DNA of 64,000 nt from CAWAND01 sp963807065 (GCA_963807065.1 CAWDZQ010000004.1:1116001-1180000), one strand, 5' to 3'. Positions 1 to 9,069 are shown, numbered from the stretch's first letter. Made by a program: numbers and translations. Notes: generated by a model from the letters alone, not told the origin.

Positions 1-375
1 TCGCCGGGCAGGCGCTATATCAACTGCGTCATGCTGGTCGAGGTCCCCAGCCCGACGGTCACCACACCCCCGAATCTTGACGTTTCCGAGCTGGCTGCTA
101 TCGGGTTGCAGCTCAGCGGGATGAGTTCGGCCGAGGCCGAAGCTTACAGCCAGACGGTCGACTGGACCTCGACCTTGGTGATCCCGATCCCCCGCAACGG
201 CGCATCCTACAGAAAAGTGGATGTCGACGGGGGCACGGGTTACCTGATCGAACGGCCGCTGGACGACGCACCCCAGTATGTCCTGGTGTGGACTAAGGGC
301 GGGATCCTGTACGCCATCGGCGGTCTGGGGGACGGTGCCCAGGCTGCCATCGATATGGCCAACTCGCTGCCTTGA
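1..375 (+). CDS. C-terminal part of an unidentified protein (5' truncated by window edge)
   Basis: The reading frame is open from base 1 to the stop at 373-375, so only the last 124 residues are present. The segment has a D/E-rich middle and ends with two hydrophobic strands (YVLVWTKGGILYAIGGL). That ending resembles C-terminal domains of DUF4367-type and lipoprotein-like proteins of Gram-positive and Chloroflexi genomes, but I cannot name the family. No membrane segment is visible in the part present. It lies 40 bases upstream of an ABC exporter gene on the same strand and may be co-transcribed with it. Confidence 0.6.
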   Translation, partial: SPGRRYINCVMLVEVPSPTVTTPPNLDVSELAAIGLQLSGMSSAEAEAYSQTVDWTSTLVIPIPRNGASYRKVDVDGGTGYLIERPLDDAPQYVLVWTKGGILYAIGGLGDGAQAAIDMANSLP

Positions 376-415
376 GACCTCCCGCGTCGGGAACGGCTGA
401 GATAGAATCCGACTG

Positions 416-1336
416 ATGGCATCAGAGCTGGCGATTCAAACGCTGAACCTGCGCAAGGAATTCGGCCGTACGGTGGCTGTTCAAGGCCTCACCCTGGAGG
501 TGCCTCGAGGTGAGGTCTTTGGATTTTTGGGACCCAACGGCGCCGGCAAGACCACATCGATCAAGATGCTGCTTTCGTTGGTGGCGCCTACGAGCGGCGA
601 AGCCCAGCTCCTCGGGCGGCCGATTTCGGACCGTCAAGTTCGGCGCCGGGTGGGCTTCCTGCCGGAGCACTTTCGCTTTCACGATTGGTTGACAGCCGAG
701 GAATTTCTCGCGCTCCACGCCCGGCTCTTTGGGATGGCCGAGGGGGTTCTTCACCTCAAGATCGTCGAGCTGTTGGATCTCGTGGGGCTGACCCCGTTTG
801 CAGGCGCTCAGCTGCGCACCTTTTCTAAGGGCATGCTGCAGCGCGTCGGGTTGGCACAGGCGTTGATCCACCAACCGGAACTTGTGATCCTGGACGAACC
901 GACGTCCGGCCTGGATCCGGTGGGCCGGCGGCTTGTCCGGGATATCATCCAGGATCTGCGGCGCCGGGGCACGACGGTCTTCTTGAACTCCCATTTCCTG
1001 AGCGAAATTGAAGTCACCTGCGATCGGGTGGCTTTTATCAAACAAGGGGAAGTGGTGCAGACCTCGAATTTGGACGACCTGATGGAAGCCGAGACCCTGG
1101 TGCAGATTCGGGGGCGCGAACTCTCGGAGGAGGTGGTGGCTGGGCTGCGTCAGTGGGGTCAGGACGTGGAACACGCCGACGGAGAGGTGCGCATGCGGCT
1201 GGCCGATCCCGATGTCATGGCCGACATCACGCGCTATCTGGTGGCCCACGGCGTGGACGTGTTGGCGCTGACCCCCATGCGACCCACCCTGGAGGACGTC
1301 TTCGTGCGGATCGTCGGTTCGGAGGGCGGGCTGTGA
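416..1336 (+). CDS. ABC transporter ATP-binding protein (exporter type)
   Basis: This 306-residue protein is the nucleotide-binding subunit of an ABC-2-type exporter. Walker A (GPNGAGKTT) is at residues 39-47, the signature FSKGMLQR at about 136-143, Walker B (LVILDE) at about 156-161, and an H-loop (NSHFLSE) follows. The C-terminal 80 residues form the extension seen in CcmA/NatA-like drug, bacteriocin or lipid exporters. It overlaps the next gene, a permease, by four bases (GTGA), so the pair is translationally coupled. The substrate cannot be read from the sequence. Confidence 0.93.
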   Translation: MASELAIQTLNLRKEFGRTVAVQGLTLEVPRGEVFGFLGPNGAGKTTSIKMLLSLVAPTSGEAQLLGRPISDRQVRRRVGFLPEHFRFHDWLTAEEFLALHARLFGMAEGVLHLKIVELLDLVGLTPFAGAQLRTFSKGMLQRVGLAQALIHQPELVILDEPTSGLDPVGRRLVRDIIQDLRRRGTTVFLNSHFLSEIEVTCDRVAFIKQGEVVQTSNLDDLMEAETLVQIRGRELSEEVVAGLRQWGQDVEHADGEVRMRLADPDVMADITRYLVAHGVDVLALTPMRPTLEDVFVRIVGSEGGL

Positions 1337-2178
1337 GGTCGCTGTGGGTGATCACACGCCTGACGCTGTTGGAGGCTTCCCGGCGCCGAATCCTTCAGGC
1401 GGCCGTGGTGCTCGGTGTCTTGTTCCTCGGCCTGTTTAGCGTGGGGTTCTATTTTATGCGCGGCACGGTCGAGACGGCGGCGACCAGTGCCCCGGCGGCT
1501 GACATTGGTCTCAAGGAATTCTACAATTTCCTGCTCATGGCCGGCCTGTATGCCATAAGCTTCCTGTCAATTGCCATGGGGGCCATTCTGGCGGCGGACA
1601 CGCTCGCCGGTGAAGTGAATTCGGGGACCATCCAGGCTTTGGTGGCCAAGCCCATCCGCCGGGCCGAAATCGTGCTCGGCAAGTGGCTGGGCTTCGCCGT
1701 GCTTCTGGGCGCCTACATGGTGCTCATGGCCGGCGGCGTGATGCTCAGCGTCTGGCTCCAGACGGGCTACGCAGCTCCCAACATCCTGGCCGGATTGGGC
1801 CTCATGTATGCCGATTGCCTGCTGATCATGACCGTCACCCTGGCCTGCAGCAGCAGCCTGTCGACCCTCGCCACCGGCGGCGTGGTCTTCGGCATGTACG
1901 GGATTGCCTTCCTCGGCGGCTGGGTGGAGCAGCTGGGGACGCTGGCGGGCAACAGCACGGCGGTGAGCATAGGCATCCTATCCAGCCTGGCGGTTCCCAG
2001 CGAAGCCCTCTGGCGGCGGGCGGCGTTCGAAATGACGTCTCCCCTGGTGCAGCGCATTGGTTTCTCCCCTTTCTCAGCCGCCTCGGCGCCCAGCGCCTTG
2101 ATGGTCGCATACGCCGGGCTGTACTTCGTGGCTGCCATGGCCCTGGCCGTGCGTCAATTCAACCGGCGGGACCTGTAA
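1333..2178 (+). CDS. ABC-2 type transporter permease
   Basis: This is the membrane partner of the preceding ATPase, 281 residues from a GTG start that overlaps the ATPase stop codon. An upstream start in the same frame would run far into the ATPase and is rejected. Six or so hydrophobic segments are visible, beginning at about residue 20 (AAVVLGVLFLGLF). A cytoplasmic stretch, LAGEVNSGTIQALVAKPIRRAEIVLGKWLG, typical of ABC-2 permeases of the NosY/NatB kind, sits between the early helices. The operon appears to end here, since the next gene is convergent. Confidence 0.88.
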   Translation: MRSLWVITRLTLLEASRRRILQAAVVLGVLFLGLFSVGFYFMRGTVETAATSAPAADIGLKEFYNFLLMAGLYAISFLSIAMGAILAADTLAGEVNSGTIQALVAKPIRRAEIVLGKWLGFAVLLGAYMVLMAGGVMLSVWLQTGYAAPNILAGLGLMYADCLLIMTVTLACSSSLSTLATGGVVFGMYGIAFLGGWVEQLGTLAGNSTAVSIGILSSLAVPSEALWRRAAFEMTSPLVQRIGFSPFSAASAPSALMVAYAGLYFVAAMALAVRQFNRRDL

Positions 2179-2238
2179 CCTCTGCCCCTCTGCATATCGG
2201 AACCAACCTGGTTGAGAACGGCTGGATCCGATCAGCAG

Positions 2239-3483
2239 TCAGGCGCTCTGGGTGGAGGCCGATGGTTCATTGGGCGCCCGGCGATGGAGCACCAGGAAGG
2301 CCAAGGCCGATAGAATCCCGACGATCCCGGTAGCGTACCAAAGCAGATTTGGATTGGCGTTGTCGAGGATCAAACCGGCCAAGAAGGGCCCGACTCCAAA
2401 GGGGATGCCAAACGAGAATCCAAACACCGCCATGTAGCGCCCGCGCATGTGCTCAGGTGCCATGCTCGCCGTCAGCGCTTGGGAGACGGGGGAGACGAGC
2501 ATTTCCCCCACTGTCAGGATCACAATCGCCAGGGCGAAGAACGGCATCGAAGCCACAAAGCCGTAGAGTCCAAATCCCACGGCGTACAGGCCGGCGCCGA
2601 GGGCCATGATCAGCATCGGTGGATAAGGCTCGATCCGGCGCGTGATCGGAAACTGCAAGAAGACCACCAGGACAGCGTTCAAGCTCAAAAGAAGGCCGTA
2701 ACTCGATTCGGGCACGCTGCGGACATCTCTCAAGAAGACGCCTAATGTGGCGCCCAGATTCATGTAGGTCATCCCCATCAAGATGCATGCCCCCAGGAAA
2801 GCCATGAAGATGGCGTCCCGAAACACCACGGTGTAGCCGCGAAAGGAGCCGCCCACGCTTTCCACTTCGACGCCTGGTTCGGCCTGTGGCCGGGTTTCGG
2901 GCAAAACGCGCCAAACGAGGGCCGCCGTGATCAGGCTGATAACGGCGTCGGAAAGAAACAGCGCCAGGTAGGACTGCGAGGCCAGGATGCCTCCGATAGC
3001 CGGACCGATCGTGGCTGATAGGTTGAAGGCCACGCGGAGGATGCCGAAGCCCTGGGTGCGCTGGTGTGCCGGCAGCAGGTCGGCCACCATCGCCTGGCGC
3101 GCCGGACTGCCGGTCTCGGTGACCACACCCGAGATCAGGGCGATGAGATAGAAGAGCTGCAGGGAGTTGACCAGACCCAAGAGCACACTGCTTAGCGAGG
3201 AGGTGATCAGGCCGAAGATGATCATTCCTTTGCGCCCGAGGCGATCCGTCAACGCACCCCCAAGCATGCTGCCGACAAAACTGGACACGGAGAACAGGGC
3301 GAACAGCACGCCCACCTCGGTCATGCCCACACCGAATCTTTGGGTGATGTAAAGGGAGAAGAACGGGAAGAGCAGAAAGCCGCCCAAGCGATCGATGAAC
3401 GTCACGCCAACGAGCGCCCAGAAGGGCCTCGGGTATTCGTGATAGGTATCGGTCAGGCGAGCGATTCGGTCTTGGAGGTTCAT
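2239..3483 (-). CDS. MFS transporter
   Basis: This major facilitator superfamily permease has about 414 residues and 12 hydrophobic segments. The loop motif between helices 2 and 3 (GGALTDRLGRKGMIIFG) matches the MFS motif A. I chose the ATG at 3483 because AGGAGG lies 14 bases upstream; the ATG at 3525 adds a charged leader without a ribosome site. The sequence looks like the drug-efflux (DHA1) branch, but the substrate is unknown. It ends 60 bases from the convergent ABC permease. Confidence 0.88.
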   Translation of the reverse strand: MNLQDRIARLTDTYHEYPRPFWALVGVTFIDRLGGFLLFPFFSLYITQRFGVGMTEVGVLFALFSVSSFVGSMLGGALTDRLGRKGMIIFGLITSSLSSVLLGLVNSLQLFYLIALISGVVTETGSPARQAMVADLLPAHQRTQGFGILRVAFNLSATIGPAIGGILASQSYLALFLSDAVISLITAALVWRVLPETRPQAEPGVEVESVGGSFRGYTVVFRDAIFMAFLGACILMGMTYMNLGATLGVFLRDVRSVPESSYGLLLSLNAVLVVFLQFPITRRIEPYPPMLIMALGAGLYAVGFGLYGFVASMPFFALAIVILTVGEMLVSPVSQALTASMAPEHMRGRYMAVFGFSFGIPFGVGPFLAGLILDNANPNLLWYATGIVGILSALAFLVLHRRAPNEPSASTQSA

Positions 3484-3666
3484 ATCTCGACGAGCCGCCT
3501 CCTGAGGGCGCTCGATTCGCTTCAATTGGATCGGGAAGGGTGCAGAGAACCGAGATGAATCCGGGCGATTAGATCAATCAGCAGATGGTTCGGGGTGCCG
3601 GCGCACAATCATCCCACAGGTGACCGGACATGTCCAGATCTGTCGAGGCGGGCCCGCCGGGCCAGG

Positions 3667-4107
3667 CTACTCCTCTTGTTGGGTGCGTCGGGGAATCATC
3701 GTCGCCAGCCCGATGGTCAATACGCCCTCACTGGCCAAGAGAAAATTGGAAGCGGTGCCCCGGGCGAGCAAGACCAGCCGGATACGGTCGAAAACCGGGT
3801 TGGACAGGAACTCGGCGACTCCGGGCAAGTTGCTCAGGGTCAACGGCACAAACGCCACGAAGAACAGACCGGTGAGGCAGTAGAGCACCGTCGTGAACAA
3901 CGAGGGGGCCGCACGGAAAAGCACGATCCAGAACAAGGCGAAGAGCAGAATGACCATCACCAGATCGACGGCGATGCCCCACCACAACTCCGGGCTGATG
4001 GCAAAGCTGCGCTGAACCTGAGCTTCCAGGGTCCCTTGGCCCACATCCAGCAAGAAGCTGACGGCCAGGGTGACGATCAACCCCAAAAGAGCGACAAAGT
4101 CAGACAT
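3667..4107 (-). CDS. Small membrane protein, four hydrophobic segments
   Basis: This is a 146-residue protein with about four transmembrane stretches (VALLGLIVTLAVSFLL, LVMVILLFALFWIVLF, VLYCLTGLFFVAFVPL and a C-terminal one). The start at 4107 has GGAGG eight bases upstream; a longer ORF to 4167 lacks this. I do not recognise the family. It is divergent from the ArsR-type regulator at 4343, so the operator region between them could control both genes. Confidence 0.65.
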   Translation of the reverse strand: MSDFVALLGLIVTLAVSFLLDVGQGTLEAQVQRSFAISPELWWGIAVDLVMVILLFALFWIVLFRAAPSLFTTVLYCLTGLFFVAFVPLTLSNLPGVAEFLSNPVFDRIRLVLLARGTASNFLLASEGVLTIGLATMIPRRTQQEE

Positions 4108-4261
4108 CGAACGAGCCTCCGACGAAATCCGGTTGGCGGCCGGGTCGAATTCAAGCTGCGTCACCACCCCTAAGAATAGCGGAATCGCTCCAATTCTCCA
4201 ATGGGCCCAACGGTCTCAACCTTACCACAACGAACGGGCCAAAATGCCGCCGGTTTGCCTC

Positions 4262-4290
4262 TTGACAAACGCCGGTCAACGATCTATATT
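4262..4290 (+). promoter_or_regulatory. Near-consensus sigma-70 promoter
   Basis: TTGACA at 4262-4267 and TATATT at 4285-4290 are separated by exactly 17 bases. The promoter faces the regulator gene at 4343 and its -10 box overlaps a palindrome. Confidence 0.75.
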
Positions 4291-4314
4291 ATGTGCATAA
4301 CCCGATATAGCGGG
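4289..4314. promoter_or_regulatory. Two adjacent palindromes at the regulator promoter (candidate operator)
   Basis: TTATG-TG-CATAA (4289-4300) is a perfect inverted repeat overlapping the -10 box. It is followed directly by CCCGATATAGCGGG (4301-4314), a near-perfect inverted repeat. Their place between promoter and start codon suggests autoregulation by the ArsR-type protein encoded at 4343. Confidence 0.6.
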
Positions 4315-4342
4315 TAAACGCATAAAGAGAGAGTGTGGTCCG

Positions 4343-5431
4343 ATGCCCATTCGCAGCCAAGAATTGATCCGGGAGCCAAGGCGCATCGTCCTGGAGGTGG
4401 GATTGGAGCCGGCAGCCAATGCGCTGGGCAGTCTGCATTTGCTCGTCGAGCTTGACTGGCTGTCGGGCCTGGACGATTGGGTGGTAAGGACAGCGGCCGA
4501 GATGAGCGCCAGCCAGCGGCGCAGCAATCAGTTGGCACTGATCGGCTTCTTCTACGCCGTCGTTCCCACCCAGAGCTGGCCGAGCTTCCCATCCTACATC
4601 GATCACCTTGAATCGCTGGACGGGAAGGCCCTTCAGGAGCGCCTGATGGGTCGCTATGCCAGTCTGCCCCTGCTGCCCGGAGCGGAAGCGGATGTGGACG
4701 CTGCGGATTGGGCGTGGGCCCTGGGTTCGGCACAGGATTATCTCTCGTTCTTGGGGACCCGTTTCAAGTCTGAGATGATCGACGTCGATTTGGAGACCGA
4801 GGCCTATGGCCTGGTCACCCACCCAGAAGAGATGAAGACGATGGTCGTCTCACATTTCAAGGACATGTGGTCGTCCTACCTGGGCCCGGAATGGAAAAAA
4901 GTTGAACCAATGTTGGCCACCTCGGCCAAGGCTTTTCAGGAACTTGATTTGGGCCACATGTCCCTTGAGTCAGCTTTCGATATCATCACCCAGCAGCCCC
5001 CGGCGAAGGTCCTGGAGTGGATGAGAGATGTTCGGAAGGTGGTGTTCGTTCCCTCGGCCCACACTGGCCCCTACACAAGCCATCTGGCGGCGGAGAACAC
5101 CGTTTGGGTCCTGTTCAGCGCCCGGATGCCGGCCGGACGCGAGCAAGAGGCGCCGGATCTTTCCCGGGCAGAGCTTCTCTACCGCCTCTCGGCGCTGGCG
5201 GAGGAGACCAGGCTGCGCATCCTGGCCGACATTCGTGATCAGGGTGAGCTGTCGTCACAGGACATTATCGAGCGGCTGGGAGTAAGCCAGTCGACGGCGT
5301 CCCGGCACCTTCGCCAGCTGAGCGCCACCGGCTTCTTGGCGGAAAGGCGCACTGAATCGGGGAAGTGGTACCGATTGAATCCGGAGCGCATCGAGCTCAC
5401 CCTTCAAGCGCTGCGCACTTATCTGATGTGA
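4343..5431 (+). CDS. ArsR-family transcriptional regulator with large N-terminal domain
   Basis: This 362-residue protein has a C-terminal winged helix (about residues 278-362): LYRLSALAEETRLRILADI, then the recognition helix region GVSQSTASRHLRQLSATGFL. The first 270 residues resemble the DUF5937-type sensor domain of unusually long ArsR regulators found in Actinobacteria and Chloroflexi. No cysteine cluster for metal binding is seen, so the ligand is unlikely to be a soft metal. It has its own strong promoter and palindromes, which suggest autoregulation. The target could be the divergent membrane protein. Confidence 0.85.
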   Translation: MPIRSQELIREPRRIVLEVGLEPAANALGSLHLLVELDWLSGLDDWVVRTAAEMSASQRRSNQLALIGFFYAVVPTQSWPSFPSYIDHLESLDGKALQERLMGRYASLPLLPGAEADVDAADWAWALGSAQDYLSFLGTRFKSEMIDVDLETEAYGLVTHPEEMKTMVVSHFKDMWSSYLGPEWKKVEPMLATSAKAFQELDLGHMSLESAFDIITQQPPAKVLEWMRDVRKVVFVPSAHTGPYTSHLAAENTVWVLFSARMPAGREQEAPDLSRAELLYRLSALAEETRLRILADIRDQGELSSQDIIERLGVSQSTASRHLRQLSATGFLAERRTESGKWYRLNPERIELTLQALRTYLM

Positions 5432-5505
5432 CGACCCGGGCCGGCTGGCGGATGACACAGGCGCCAGCAGAAGGGTTGGACGGCCCACTAGAGCGGGAGG
5501 ACGAG

Positions 5506-5763
5506 ATGTTGTCTTGGCGAGATGTCCTGGATCAAGAGGTAAGACGGGAAGACCTTCGGAGGCAGGCCATGCGATGGCAGGAGGCGCAGCCTGTGCGTCC
5601 TCATCGGGTCCACCTGACGGACCGCTTAGCGGGGAGCATGATCCGCCTGGGCGCCTGGATGGAGCGGACGGGCTGCCGACTCCAGGGCCGATTTGCCGAG
5701 ATTGAGCCGGCGACCATTCTGGCGCCGTCAGGGGCCGAAACCCAACTACATGGCTGCTCGTGA
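5506..5763 (+). CDS. Small hypothetical protein
   Basis: This is an 85-residue, Arg/Glu-rich protein starting MLSWRDVLDQEVRREDLRRQ. The start is chosen because GGGAGGACGAG precedes it; longer in-frame starts overlap the regulator gene. It probably has a helical N-terminus and an amphipathic segment around LTDRLAGSMIRLGAWM. No family recognised. It sits downstream of the regulator and directly before a strong terminator. Confidence 0.55.
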   Translation: MLSWRDVLDQEVRREDLRRQAMRWQEAQPVRPHRVHLTDRLAGSMIRLGAWMERTGCRLQGRFAEIEPATILAPSGAETQLHGCS

Positions 5764-5802
5764 CCTCCACGGGTTGAGCGATCCCACGCACGACAGGAGG
5801 CG

Positions 5803-5833
5803 AAGGGCCGGGCCGCAGGTGGGCCCGGCCCTT
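5803..5833 (+). terminator. Rho-independent terminator
   Basis: A perfect 12-bp stem (5803-5814 with 5822-5833, AAGGGCCGGGCC) with a 7-base loop is followed by TTCGTTCG. It closes the regulator operon and faces the convergent gene at 5870. Confidence 0.7.
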
Positions 5834-5869
5834 TCGTTCGGTGTCAGGGGCCGGAATCCAGCCATAACC

Positions 5870-6472
5870 CTACTCCGCCGGGTTTTCTGGCACCCCGGGC
5901 GGGCGGGCCTGACGGGACATCCGCACATGCTGCCAACCCGTGACCAGGCAGGCAAAGGCTCCGCCGGCCATGAACCAGCTGGACAATGTCGCGCCAAGCA
6001 GGGCGTAGAACACGGCAAAGGACCACAACTCGCCGCCGGAAAGGAAAAGCATCATCGATCGGCGATAGGCCAGGGTGCCTTCCATTTGCTGCGGCGTCCG
6101 GGCTCGAAGGTAGACGAGCAGGTTTCGGGCATGCCTGAGGAGAATGGCAGCCTCTCTCAAGAGCAGGGCACCTGCCACGAATTGCATCGGCTGAACCCAG
6201 CCGAAGAAACGCACCGAGATCCACCAGATTGCCGTTAAACCGGCCGAACTTCCCGCCCATGAAACGAGAAACCGCGGGCTCACCCAGCGCAACCGATTGA
6301 CGTCATCCTGGAAAGCAGGCGTGAGCTCCATGCTCCCGTCGAAGACAATGTGCAGGTGGGCGCCTTGTCGGTACAGCCGGGCCGTGACGATGGTGGAACC
6401 ATAGTCGACGATGTAGACCATGCTCCACGCCAACAGCACCCAACCCAGTTGTCCGGCCCAACGTGGGTCCAT
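5870..6472 (-). CDS. Membrane protein of unknown function
   Basis: This is a 200-residue protein with about four hydrophobic segments: residues 10-25 (WVLLAWSMVYIVDYGS), a central WWISVRFFGWVQPMQFVAGALLL, and two near the C-terminus. GAGGAAGAGC precedes the ATG at 6472. No family recognised. It is the last gene of a minus-strand run that begins with the M29 aminopeptidase. Confidence 0.65.
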   Translation of the reverse strand: MDPRWAGQLGWVLLAWSMVYIVDYGSTIVTARLYRQGAHLHIVFDGSMELTPAFQDDVNRLRWVSPRFLVSWAGSSAGLTAIWWISVRFFGWVQPMQFVAGALLLREAAILLRHARNLLVYLRARTPQQMEGTLAYRRSMMLFLSGGELWSFAVFYALLGATLSSWFMAGGAFACLVTGWQHVRMSRQARPPGVPENPAE

Positions 6473-6502
6473 GCTCTTCCTCAGAGAATCCGTCAGCCGC
6501 GT

Positions 6503-6853
6503 CTAATGATCCGCCTCCAGGGGGATCGTCTTGAAGTTGCCTTCGATCAAGCCCCCCAGTGCGCCGAGAGCGGCCTGAGCGTCGTCGCCGATCGCCGTGA
6601 TGCGAATATGGTGTCCGCGCTCCACCCCGGCGGTGAGCACTTCCAGAAGACTCTTGCCATTCACCTCGGCTAGCCCGAGCGACAGATTGGCGAGGCGGAC
6701 TTTGGAAGCGAAGCGCTGGGCGGTTCTGACGAACAAAACTGCCGGCCGGGCATGCAGCCCCGATTCGTGTTCGATGATGAATTCGCGCTGGAAGCTTGGG
6801 ATGGCCCTCTCATTCAAGTCGGGAACCCTAGGCCGGTTTCGCATGCCTTCCAT
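6503..6853 (-). CDS. HPr family phosphocarrier protein
   Basis: A 116-residue protein whose residues about 26-110 match HPr. The phosphorylatable His is in GLHARPA, and NGKSLLEVLTAGVERG corresponds to the region of the regulatory Ser-46. The first 20 residues are extra relative to the usual 85-90 residue HPr, and no good ribosome site precedes the ATG, so the start may be further in. No PTS enzyme I, EII or HPr kinase is in the window. It may serve regulation or a DhaM-like phosphorelay rather than sugar uptake. Confidence 0.88.
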   Translation of the reverse strand: MEGMRNRPRVPDLNERAIPSFQREFIIEHESGLHARPAVLFVRTAQRFASKVRLANLSLGLAEVNGKSLLEVLTAGVERGHHIRITAIGDDAQAALGALGGLIEGNFKTIPLEADH

Positions 6854-6892
6854 ACAAAAGCGGGTGGATGGGGGGATTGCATGCGACGAAGA

Positions 6893-7669
6893 TTAGCCCA
6901 CAAGCAAGCCGACCAGCCGGAACAGCCCTAGCAAATCCGCGGCGGAAATGATCACGATGGCCACCAGGAGCCGGCGGACCCAAACGGCGCCCTTCTCGGC
7001 CGCTACCCTGGCCGCCACCCACGCGCCTAGCATGTTGCCGATGGCCAGGATCAATCCGACCAGCCAATCGACCTGGCCGTTGACCACAAACACCGCCAGG
7101 GCAAAGATGGTGAAGAAGAAGACCAGGCCAACCTTCACGGCATTGGCTCGCACGAGATCGTAGCCGACGCTCAAAACCAAGCCGGCCAGCAGGAAGATTC
7201 CTACGCCGGCCTGGATGAATCCCCCGTAGACACCGATCCCGAAGAAGATCAGAAGTTGAAGCAACGAGGGCCGGTTCTGAAAGCGTTCGAGTGTGCCTTG
7301 AAGCCAGCGCCGCGGCCGGACCAGCATGACCACCAACATGATCACCATGACGGCGCCGATCGTCCGCCGCATGAGGACTTCGTTCAGGTTGACGGCGATC
7401 TGGGCCCCGACGACGGAGCCGACGACCGCCGGGAGCCCAAGCACGAACACGCCGCGTAGATCGAGGAGACCCCGGCGTTGGAAGCTGGCGCCGGCCACGA
7501 CGTTTTGCAGGACAATCGCCACCCGGTTTGTGCCGTTGGCAACCGTCGCTGGCAGCCCGATGAAGATCAGCAGGGGTAAGGTGACCAGCGATCCCGAACC
7601 CGCCAAGGTGTTGATAAAGCCAGCCAGAAAACCGGCCCCGATGATGGCGGGAACGAGATACCAGGTCAC
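6893..7669 (-). CDS. TauE/SafE family anion exporter (sulfite exporter-like)
   Basis: This 258-residue integral membrane protein has about eight hydrophobic segments and the family hallmark near the N-terminus, AGFINTLAGSGSLVTLPLLIFIGLPATVANGTNRVA. TauE/SafE proteins move sulfite, sulfoacetate or other organic anions. GAAAGGGAGTC precedes the ATG. It lies between the M29 peptidase and HPr genes in one probable operon, which gives no clear substrate. Confidence 0.9.
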   Translation of the reverse strand: MTWYLVPAIIGAGFLAGFINTLAGSGSLVTLPLLIFIGLPATVANGTNRVAIVLQNVVAGASFQRRGLLDLRGVFVLGLPAVVGSVVGAQIAVNLNEVLMRRTIGAVMVIMLVVMLVRPRRWLQGTLERFQNRPSLLQLLIFFGIGVYGGFIQAGVGIFLLAGLVLSVGYDLVRANAVKVGLVFFFTIFALAVFVVNGQVDWLVGLILAIGNMLGAWVAARVAAEKGAVWVRRLLVAIVIISAADLLGLFRLVGLLVG

Positions 7670-7746
7670 ATGACTCCCTTTCCAGAACTCTAGGCGGGCG
7701 CAGATCTGCGGTCATCGTTCCGGCCGACGATGGACGGGACGGGAGG

Positions 7747-9009
7747 TCAGACGTCGAAGGCCCACTCACCGGAGCGCATGATGGGTTCGGCGCGGCCGTC
7801 GGTGGTCAGGCCGTCAATGTCCATGTGGTCCGAGCCAATCATGAAGTCCACATGGACCTTGCTCAGGTTGCCGCCGGCGGCCACGAAGGCGTCATCGTCC
7901 ATGGCGTCGCCGCCCTGGATGGTGGACGTGTAGGCTCGTCCCAGGGCCAGGTGGCATGCGGCGTTCTCGTCGTACAGGGTGTCGTAGAAGAGCACGCCGG
8001 TCTGCGATACCGGGGAACTGTGGGGAACAAGGGCAACTTCCCCCAAGCGAGAGGCGCCTTCGTCATTGGTCAGCATGCTGGTCAACAGCGCCTCATTGAC
8101 GGAGGCATGCGAGTTGACCACCCGGCCGTCGTTGAACGTCAGTTGGATGCCTTCAATCACGCGGCCGCCGACGCTCAGGGGCATTGAGGCGGTAACGGTA
8201 CCTTGTGCACGGCGGCGATCCGGGAGGGTGTAGACCTCATCGGTGGGCATGTTGGGGATGAACGAAATGCCGGAGCTGGACATGCTTCCCCCGCCGTGCC
8301 ATTGGTGACCGGCGGGCAGGCCGAGGGTCAGTTCAGTGCCGGGGGCGGTGTAGTGCAGCGCATCATAGGACTTGGCGTTCAGGTAGGCGAAACGAACCCC
8401 GAGCTGCGCAACATGCTCCCGCCAAGCGGAGGCAGGATCAGGCCGGTCCACGCGACAGATGCGGAAGACCAGGTCCCACATTCTCGCCAGTCTTTCATTG
8501 GGCGGAAGGTCGGGCAGGACGCGGTCGGCCCAGGCGGCGACAGGGAAGGCGACCACGCACCAGTTGGTCTTGTCGGCGGCCGTGATTTGAGACGTGGGGA
8601 AGAAAGCTTCCAGGGTCTTGCGCTGGAAAGCAGCAGCCAGGTTCTCGTCGCAACCTTCGAGCATATTCGGAGGATGGGCATGGACAGAAAGGTAGGCGCC
8701 GCCTTGCCGGACGTGGTCGGCCGCGGCCTGGAATCGCCAATCGGGAAAGGTATTGACCCATGCCATGCCCCGCTGTTCCAAGCTCATCAAGGACAGGCCG
8801 CTGTCGCCCCAAAGGGGCTCCACCGAACGGGCACCGGCGGCGTAGGCCGCCTTGGTCAAAGCCCGGATGACAGGGGCGGTTTCAAGCGGGATGCCGAATC
8901 GGATGCTCGGATCGGCGATGAGCAGGCGCTGGTCGGGCTGAAGATTGAGCCCGGTGTGGATGATCAATTCGGCGTAGCGATCGATAGCGGCTTCGAAATC
9001 CAGCGGCAT
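7747..9009 (-). CDS. M29 family metalloaminopeptidase
   Basis: A 420-residue aminopeptidase of the thermophilic AmpS/AmpT type, cytoplasmic, removing N-terminal amino acids with a two-metal centre. Visible family features are EGIQLTFNDGRVV, LGEVALVPHSSPVSQTGVLFYDTLYDENAACHLALG and HVDFMIGSDHMDIDG, which carry the Glu, His, Tyr and His-x-Asp metal and catalytic ligands. The start at 9009 follows CGGGAGG at good spacing; an upstream ATG at 9039 is less likely. A CRP-like palindrome lies about 110 bases upstream. Confidence 0.93.
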   Translation of the reverse strand: MPLDFEAAIDRYAELIIHTGLNLQPDQRLLIADPSIRFGIPLETAPVIRALTKAAYAAGARSVEPLWGDSGLSLMSLEQRGMAWVNTFPDWRFQAAADHVRQGGAYLSVHAHPPNMLEGCDENLAAAFQRKTLEAFFPTSQITAADKTNWCVVAFPVAAWADRVLPDLPPNERLARMWDLVFRICRVDRPDPASAWREHVAQLGVRFAYLNAKSYDALHYTAPGTELTLGLPAGHQWHGGGSMSSSGISFIPNMPTDEVYTLPDRRRAQGTVTASMPLSVGGRVIEGIQLTFNDGRVVNSHASVNEALLTSMLTNDEGASRLGEVALVPHSSPVSQTGVLFYDTLYDENAACHLALGRAYTSTIQGGDAMDDDAFVAAGGNLSKVHVDFMIGSDHMDIDGLTTDGRAEPIMRSGEWAFDV

Positions 9010-9069
9010 CTGAATCGGCCTCCCGAGAAAGGCTGGCACCCGGCCCGGCGGGGCGGGTATCGGCGGCCA

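Noticed and set aside
1153..1332. In-frame N-terminal extension of the ABC permease
   Set aside because: It runs through the ATPase gene and gives Arg/Gly-rich nonsense; the GTG at 1333 overlaps the ATPase stop in the usual manner.
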